This document shows positions 57,931-64,000 of a stretch of DNA of 64,000 nucleotides, piece after piece. The translations under genes and the position numbers were made by a program. Positions within the stretch are counted from its first letter, which is position 1. Each line of letters starts with the position of its first letter. The DNA is from Litsea cubeba (taxonomy: Eukaryota > Streptophyta > Magnoliopsida > Laurales > Lauraceae), in NCBI GenBank assembly GCA_012931725.1, contig CM022946.1, positions 72,964,269 through 73,028,268 on the forward strand, read 5' to 3'. Under the pieces are notes generated by a model. The model saw nothing but the letters and a program-made list of their open reading frames with translations, was not told where the DNA came from and made no database searches.

Positions 57931-59734
57931 TGATGGACCGCGCTCCTGCGCCTGGTCCTACCGAGGTCGGCGGACGTGGGAGTCCGTTGGGTCCGACCCT
58001 TTCGTAACCGGGGGGCAAGGGCATGCATCAACATTTCTTTTGTGTGGGTGTGCCAGATTTTCTATTTTACTTGGAATTGCAAGTGGTGATCCGGAGATCA
58101 ACCTTCGCAAGTAAAAAGGAAATCAACTTCTTTCAAGTTTTCCATTGCACATATATTTAAGAAAAGAGACATTTTTTTGATTTGCCGTGAAAGGCAATTT
58201 TTTTTTGCATTTATAGCCGATTTTGGCGTTTATAGCTGATTTTTGGTGTTTATAGCCGATTTTGGCGTTTATAGCTGTTTTACAATCCTTATCAATAATG
58301 AAAGATAAGAGTTGTGATTTTTGTCTCTTTAAAAAAAATACAAACTACAATGAAAAGCAAGAAAAGGAGGATCTAACTTCTCAGGAGATTTTGGAGGACC
58401 CGTTCAGATTGACGGTCGCAAGCCATATGTGGACTTCGCCATCATCCATGCAGATGAGAACAGAGGATGCTACTGATTCGCTTGGCTTGGCTATAACCTC
58501 AGGTTTTTAAAGAACAAAGACCAAAAGGAGGTCCTATGTCCAATAAAAAGCCAAGTAGACGGGCTGAAAAGCCACGTCTAAGCCATTTGGAGGCAAAAGG
58601 AGAAGGCAAGGACCTTGGGGGGGGGTACCCCCCAAGGGACTTTTGCCACCTTGTAGCGGTGGTCGGTGTAAAACTTCCGCAGAGTTTTCTCTCTTTTCCT
58701 TCTCTGAATTTCTGTACTTTTTTCTGATCTGGGATCTGTCTCGTTTTTCCGATTTTGCTGTTTTTTTATTCTTTTTTCTTCTGTATTTTTCCTTGGCATT
58801 TTTTATCATTTATTGGCCTGATTTCCCTGTAGAAAACCTGATGAGAATCCTTGCATTTTATTTTGCAAAGTTTCCAATTTTCTGAGAAAGCCGAAGACTT
58901 TGCCGCGCATAGCTGCCGATTTTCCGTCAGAAGCTGAAACTGGGTCAAACGATGTAGAAATGACCTGAAATTTGGGGTGAAGCCTGCTGAGCAATAAATA
59001 AGACCAACGATAGGCTTTTGTTTGAGTTTTGAAGCCGTTTGGGGTCCTATCACCAGTAGACTTGCTTTTGTCGCGATGAAGATGTCGCGGTTTGATGTGC
59101 GGTCAACCGATGTCCGATTGACTTGAAATTTGACAGGGAACCTATTGGAGTCATTTTAAGATGATCTATAGGCTCTGTCTTAGAAACCATGGTCCTGGAG
59201 AGCTTCGCCGCCGAGAGGCCTGATTTGGCTTTCGAGCGTCAAACTATGGTCAAATGTTGTCGAAATGACCTGAAATTTGACGTGTAGCCCTTTATAAGCA
59301 TTTTGAAGCCGTCCATGTGCTCTATCTGATGAGTGACGGCCTCGGTTCTCACCGCCGAGAGGCTTGATTTAGCTGTTCGAGGGTTGATGTAGGGTCAAAC
59401 GTTGTCGGTTTGACTCGGAACTTGACGTGGAGCCTTTTGGATGTATTTTGAGACCATCCATCGGCTCCGATCGAAGATTTGGTGTCTCCGATGCTTTCGC
59501 CGCCGGGAGCTCCTTTTCAGCTACCGGAGAAGCGAAGTTAGGCCAAATAATTTTGAAATGGCCCGAAACTTCTTGTGTACTCCTCTTTTGGCTGTCTTGA
59601 AGGATCTTGCAGTTTTTGTTTAGTTTTGACAAGCTTTGATTTTTTGGAAGTAGCATTGCCTATTTATGGCAGGTTGCGACTTCATGTAGCTCTTTGGATC
59701 TTGAAGAGGCAAAGTGACATTTTTGGTGTCAACA
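57931..59734 (-). repeat. 5' LTR of element B (1804 bp)
   Basis: It starts TGTTGACACC at 59734 and ends GTCCATCA at 57931 on the minus strand. It lacks the segment that carries the TATA box and GC minisatellite in A. The 3' LTR shares the same deletion, so the deletion predates insertion. Confidence 0.93.
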
Positions 59735-61523
59735 GTTGATTCTGTAATTTTCTATTCAAATGATGTTAGAATTGATAGATCCACAGTTGATCATGTTTTC
59801 ATGGATTGTTGGCCATTGATGGATAGGTTGATCTCATTTGGAAGATCAATGGCCCATGGATTGGATGGTTGGATGTGTATTGAAGTGTTTTTTATGTTTT
59901 ATGATGTTTCTATGATGATTGGGCGAGATTGGATGGGTTTTGGTGGAAGATTGGATTGAAGAAGAAAAAATTCCAGAAATTTGGAGTTGTTGTAGATTCA
60001 GTGTACTCGGTCGACCGACTTACAGTCGGGTTGACCGAACACACTGAAATCTAGAAAATCCAAGTCCCAGTGAAGGTTCTGGGGGATTTACAGGTCTAGT
60101 GTGCACGGTCGACCTACAGCCCTTGTTCTCGGCCGACCAAGTGCACAGGATTTTCAGAAAATAACTGGGAAGCTGGACTTCTCTTCAGACCCAGAAATCA
60201 GTGTGCGCGGTGGACCGGACCCTGTCCCGGGTCAACTGAGCACACATGATTTTCAAGACTCAATGCATGAGAGCTAGGACATCTTTTTCAGGTTTTCTAT
60301 ATATGCGGTCAACCGTCCATGCCAGGAGGTCGACCAGACACACAAGAATTTCCTGAAATCAGGTGATGTCCAGGTTTTTCTATGTATGCGGTCGACCGCC
60401 CAGGCCAGGAGGTAAACCGGACACACAAGAATTTCCTAAAATCAAGCCATGCCTACCAGGTGCCTGACCCTAAATTCTCAGAGTACTCGGTCGACCGACC
60501 AAGCCAGGAGGTCGACCGAGCACACTGCGCGGAGGGTCAACCTAGGAGTCAACATCCTAACATTCTAGTGTACTCAGTCGACCGAGCCATGTGCCAGGTC
60601 GACTGAAGACACTGCATTCTATGATTTTCCAGTTTTCATAAATCTAAAGTTGTGATCATTCATGGGGCCCATTGACCATCCAAATGGACTTCTATTGATG
60701 TGCCAAGCACGAGTCAGCGATATGCTCAACCTTGACTCGTGGGGACCACTAAGTAGGGTCTAGGTTGTGGATTCGACGATGATTCGATCCTTAAATGTCC
60801 TCGAAGATGCCTGCAACTGCTGGAGCACCAAATACAGTATCCCTTGGCATCTGAGACCTCATTTAGAGATCAAATTACCTGAGATGAACCTGGACCTGAA
60901 TGTGGACCAATACTTAGGTTAGACTGTTGGTATTTTTCGTTGATTTTTGTACTTGGTGATTTCTCTCATTTATTGTATTACTGTCACTCTTATGTCCTTA
61001 CTATTACTTCTAACTGTTATTTAAATGGGAAATGGATGACCTGAACCTAGGACTACTTAGAGGTGACCTGGTGATGTGATTGGGTGAACATTGACCCGTG
61101 TCTGTGGCTAGGAGGGCCCTTTTTATGGCCAAAGTTTGGATGTGGAATACCCTGGGATAGAGAGGTTTGATTGTACTAGACTTGTAACTCATTATGGATG
61201 AGAATGGAATGCTTATCATTGGAAGGGGACTTGTTTGCCTCATTTGGACTGTTTTAGACCAGGCCATGTATTTGGTGAGCCTTGGTATGGATCCAATGAT
61301 TGGACTTGAACTTGGACCTCTTAGGGACTTTATTAGGACCTTGTTCACGCAAGGCAAAGCCTAGACAGACACAAACCTTTATTGTTTCTTGAGTCGGCAT
61401 AGATATCCACTCAATTGTTCTAAGCTCAGCCTTTGGATTGATCATCATTGGCAGGAGCTACTTTGAGTGTTGGGTGGGCTATCATGATGAGCTATGTTGT
61501 AGACGGACGATGTGATAGCAGGT
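59735..61523 (+). mobile_element. continuation of LTR-like sequence split by element B
   Basis: It starts with the target-site copy GTTGA and should be the continuation of 32790-33657. It encodes nothing recognisable, and carries the CGGTCGACCG array (60005-60605). The stretch 60640-61523 has no identifiable gene. Confidence 0.45.
60005..60605. repeat. CGGTCGACCG array with ~60-bp spacing
   Basis: At least ten intact or degenerate copies of CGGTCGACCG (for example near 60008, 60107, 60389, 60488, 60508, 60585) lie in units that also share GAATTTCCTGAAATCAGG and TGTGCTCGGTCGACC-like phrases. The paired sites are separated by about 20 bp. Confidence 0.8.
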
Positions 61524-61961
61524 TGTAAGTCCTAAATCCTTACCCTAGAGGGGGGTGAATAGGGTGAGCTACAAATTAGTGACCAATTATGACAAATTAT
61601 AACATCTTTAAAAACAACTGTCACAAGTGATGATATAGAACTAAAGTGCGGAAGCTAATAAAAAGAATCATCACAAAGCACACACCATAACACAAAGATT
61701 TATGGTGGTTCAGCTTGTGTTCCTACACCCCACCGGATTTCCACTATGTATGCTTTTCAATAGGCTAAGCAATAACCTTTACATTATGCTTTTCAAGACT
61801 AAGCAAAAACCTTTACATTATGCTTTTTAGGCTAAGCAATAACCTATGCAACCAAAGGGTTGATTCTCTCTCTAAGTAGTGTCTATAATACACTTGATGG
61901 AGATATAATTTTAGCTCATTACAATGCCTCTTAATTAGGCGGACATAAAAGTGAAAAACTA

Positions 61962-61964
<3 letters not shown>

Positions 61965-62000
<36 letters not shown>
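61965..62000. repeat. (CA)18 microsatellite
   Basis: Eighteen uninterrupted CA dinucleotides lie within the solo LTR. Confidence 0.97.
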
Positions 62001-62003
<3 letters not shown>

Positions 62004-62863
62004 GAATGCAAAGATGTATGCTCAATGTGTATGCATGATGTCCTCAATCAATTTGAAAAAAAATGTATGCTGAAGGCTTTTAAAAGTTTTAGCTCATAAA
62101 AACATTTATGATTGAGGAAAGAATGCTAATCATATATTAAAAATAACTTGTAAAAGATATACCTATCTATTACGAATAAGTTGTGAAATTCAAAGAACAA
62201 AACATGTGATGCATAAGGATTTCAATCAAATTAAAAATGAAGCTCAATGAATTTATGCTTAAAGCATTTGAAAGTGTAAAACACAAATAGATTTGATTGA
62301 AATTAAGGGTCAAATCACATGTAATTAAAAATACAACTTGAAAATGATATGCCAATCAAAGCTTAAACAAGTTGTGAACCTTTAAAGCAAAATACATGTG
62401 ATTTGTGAAGTTGTTGAATCCAAAACATATGATAGATTTGAAAGAGATTTTCTTATGATGAAAAACAACAACCAAATATTCAACCAAGTATAGGAATCAT
62501 GTTATATATAATTTCAAAGATGTTTTCAAAACACAATTCACTTAGATATACCAATTTGAGTCCTACTTGGTTTGAATCAGGGTGATGCATCCAAAATAAT
62601 AAATCAATTCAAGACATATACATGTTAAGGACACAACAAATCATAGTTTAACATGCTAGAAAAGATTTACCAATGATTAAAGCAAAGCATGAAAACATAT
62701 TATTAGAAAAAACAAGCTTACTTAGATAATTTAACTCTTGATTCCAAGCTTTAGCTTCCCAAATGACCCTTAGTATTCCTTAGCTCATTCCCCTTTGATT
62801 AGGCTTTATTCACCTCAAGAATAGCCTCTAGAACCATCAAATTTGGCCTTAGAATGAACTTGC

Positions 62864-62870
62864 TTTTATA
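62864..62870 (-). promoter_or_regulatory. TATA box of the solo LTR
   Basis: TATAAAA on the minus strand within TTTCTATAAAAGCAAG, just downstream (minus sense) of the palindrome array. Confidence 0.6.
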
Positions 62871-62887
62871 GAAAATTTGGCCCAACG

Positions 62888-63165
62888 GCTACCTGTCGGT
62901 TAACCGATATACAGGGTTCGGTTAACCGACACCCTAACGGTCATCTCCCAACGGTCATATTTTTTGAACTGGAGACCGTTGAACTGGTGTCGGTCAGCCG
63001 ACATACAAGGTTCGGTTAACCGACAACTGACCGACACTCGACCGACAGCTGACCGACGATCCCAGAAATCACAGGATTCACTTTCTGGATTTGGGACCGA
63101 CAACTGACCAAAGGAGGTTCGGTCCATCTTCGGTTAGCCGATACCTGACCGACAGGCTAACCGAC
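62888..63165. repeat. CGGTTAACCG palindrome array
   Basis: Copies of TCGGTTAACCGA or close variants occur near 62897, 62919, 62989, 63011, 63130 and 63152, mixed with GACCGACA half-sites. They sit immediately upstream of the solo-LTR TATA box. Confidence 0.75.
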
Positions 63166-63541
63166 AGTGTGGCCAAAATCCCAACTTTTACACATTTCAA
63201 AGTATTTTCTTATGGGGATTTTTAGGTCATTAAACCAAGCATGAAATCATGATTTAAATCAATCTAAGTGTTCTAAAATCATGAGACATAAAAAGCCAAA
63301 AATGATTCAAAACTTTAAAACCAATGGCTTGCTTGATTAATAAAATTTTTTTCAAATATAATGCGTCCAAGATTTAAATCCAAAACATGCATGAAACATA
63401 AGTTTTGAAAGATTTAAAACCATGCAAGAAAATATTGATTCCAAGTTATTGATTTTTCAAAAGCAATGCTCATGTGAAAATTCAAATGATGATGAACATG
63501 AAAATGCATCCATCAAATTGCAATATACAAAATCCCTAACA

Positions 63542-64000
63542 GTCCGGTCTCCTAAGTGATGAGTGCGGTAAGGATGTTGATTATGATTTGCGGGGCTCGT
63601 TATTCTCTAGCACTGGTGAGGTTTCACCGCCGCGACTATGTTTAGTATGGGAGGGCCGCGGCATAATATCCCGCGGCATCCAGCTTGTGTGAATGTGTCA
63701 TGTTGTATAAAGTAGATAACATGTTTATTCTGATTCTAAATGCTTATCTTGGCCAACTGCCTAGAATCTATATCATTGTTATTCTCTTTAACTTTATGAC
63801 TGTCTCTAATCTTTTGATACATACATCCTATGTTACTTGTATACTGTGACTTGCCAGATCTTTAGATCTGATCCATTCTTGGTGCTTAGGTCTCGACCCC
63901 GATTACAAAGACAGTGCACTCGCTCTCATTGAGGCACCCGTAGCAGGAGACTACAGATGGGGACCAATGGACCAAGAGGTCGAGCTGGATGTTGGAGATT
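63542..64000 (+). other. right flank of the solo LTR, probable end part of a gypsy-type LTR
   Basis: No coding sequence. The stretch near 63880-63990 (CTCGACCCCGATTACAAAGACAGTG, then GTAGCAGGAGACTACAGATG) has the look of the U5 end of a long gypsy LTR. The window ends before any border can be seen. Confidence 0.35.

Larger units (their letters stand above)
33658..59734 (-). mobile_element. Element B: Tat/Ogre-like gypsy retrotransposon, same family as A, carrying a nested copia
   Basis: The LTRs (5' 57931-59734, 3' 33658-35468) are inverted relative to A and share the same termini (TGTTGACACC...GTCCATCA). The flanks are ATTGA (33653-33657) and GTTGA (59735-59739), a 5-bp duplication with one transition. 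Without the 7.3-kb copia insert the element is about 18.8 kb. Its LTRs are shorter and, by eye, differ from each other by a few percent, so it is older than A. The coding order is the same as in A, with mainly nonsense substitutions. The antisense gene lacks the PMD exon. Confidence 0.93.
61524..63541 (-). mobile_element. copia-type solo LTR (about 2.0 kb)
   Basis: On the minus strand it starts TGTTAGGGATTTTG and ends CCCTCTAGGGTAAGGATTTAGGACTTACA. The CCCCCCTCT-type end resembles the nested copia LTR. A TATA box (TATAAAAGCAAG, minus strand, 62864-62870) and a CGGTTAACCG array lie in the expected U3. No internal domain or partner LTR is seen, so it is a solo LTR. The flanking 5-mers (CAGGT, GTCCG) do not match, so the exact ends or a clean insertion are not proven. 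Confidence 0.6.

Noticed and set aside
1..64000. tRNA, rRNA, snoRNA or miRNA genes
   Set aside because: No cloverleaf, rRNA core or convincing precursor hairpin was noticed by eye. A dedicated scan (tRNAscan-SE, Infernal) would be needed to exclude them.

Overview
The window is intergenic DNA from a large plant genome. It is almost entirely nested retrotransposons, and I found no convincing host gene. The evidence for a plant is the set of element types: Tat/Ogre-lineage Ty3/gypsy elements with a second (archaeal-type) RNase H, a Ty1/copia element primed by initiator tRNA-Met, L1- and RTE-type LINE tails, and a plant mobile domain (PMD). The sequence does not fix the species; an angiosperm is likely.

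Layout. 1-7776: old repeat debris, including a probable long gypsy-type LTR ending near 5058, a 32-base G run, an RTE-type LINE tail, a 54-bp tandem array, and the 3' end of an L1-type LINE on the minus strand. 7777-31018: a complete 23.2-kb Tat-like gypsy element on the plus strand (element A), with nearly identical 2.6-kb LTRs, inserted into the L1 coding region. 31019-33657: LTR-like remnants, the last cut by the next insertion. 33658-59734: a second, older 26.1-kb element of the same family on the minus strand (element B). It has 1.8-kb LTRs and is itself interrupted by a 7.3-kb copia element (35645-42948) with equal-length LTRs and a perfect 5-bp target duplication. 59735-64000: the remainder of the LTR-like sequence that B split, with a 2-kb copia-type solo LTR (61524-63541) inside it.

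Elements A and B share one plan: LTR, primer-binding site, repeat-rich leader, long gag, acidic linker, protease, second linker, reverse transcriptase, two RNase H domains, integrase, a large repeat-rich region, polypurine tract, LTR. Their gag-pol frames are broken, mostly by one-base indels in A and mostly by nonsense substitutions in B.

The most interesting feature lies between pol and the 3' LTR: a spliced gene on the opposite strand, with its own TATA box. In A it has five exons and four phase-1 introns with canonical boundaries, and the spliced length (3678 nt) is an exact multiple of three. It would encode about 1225 residues: a PMD, a basic nuclear-localisation-like cluster, acidic linkers and a C-terminal coiled coil. 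A carries two nonsense codons. B has lost the whole PMD exon through a roughly 3-kb deletion between T tracts, yet keeps exons 3-5 fully open. A second theme is that several unrelated LTRs here carry arrays of family-specific 10-bp palindromes (CGGTCGACCG, CGGTTAACCG, CGCTCGAGCG).
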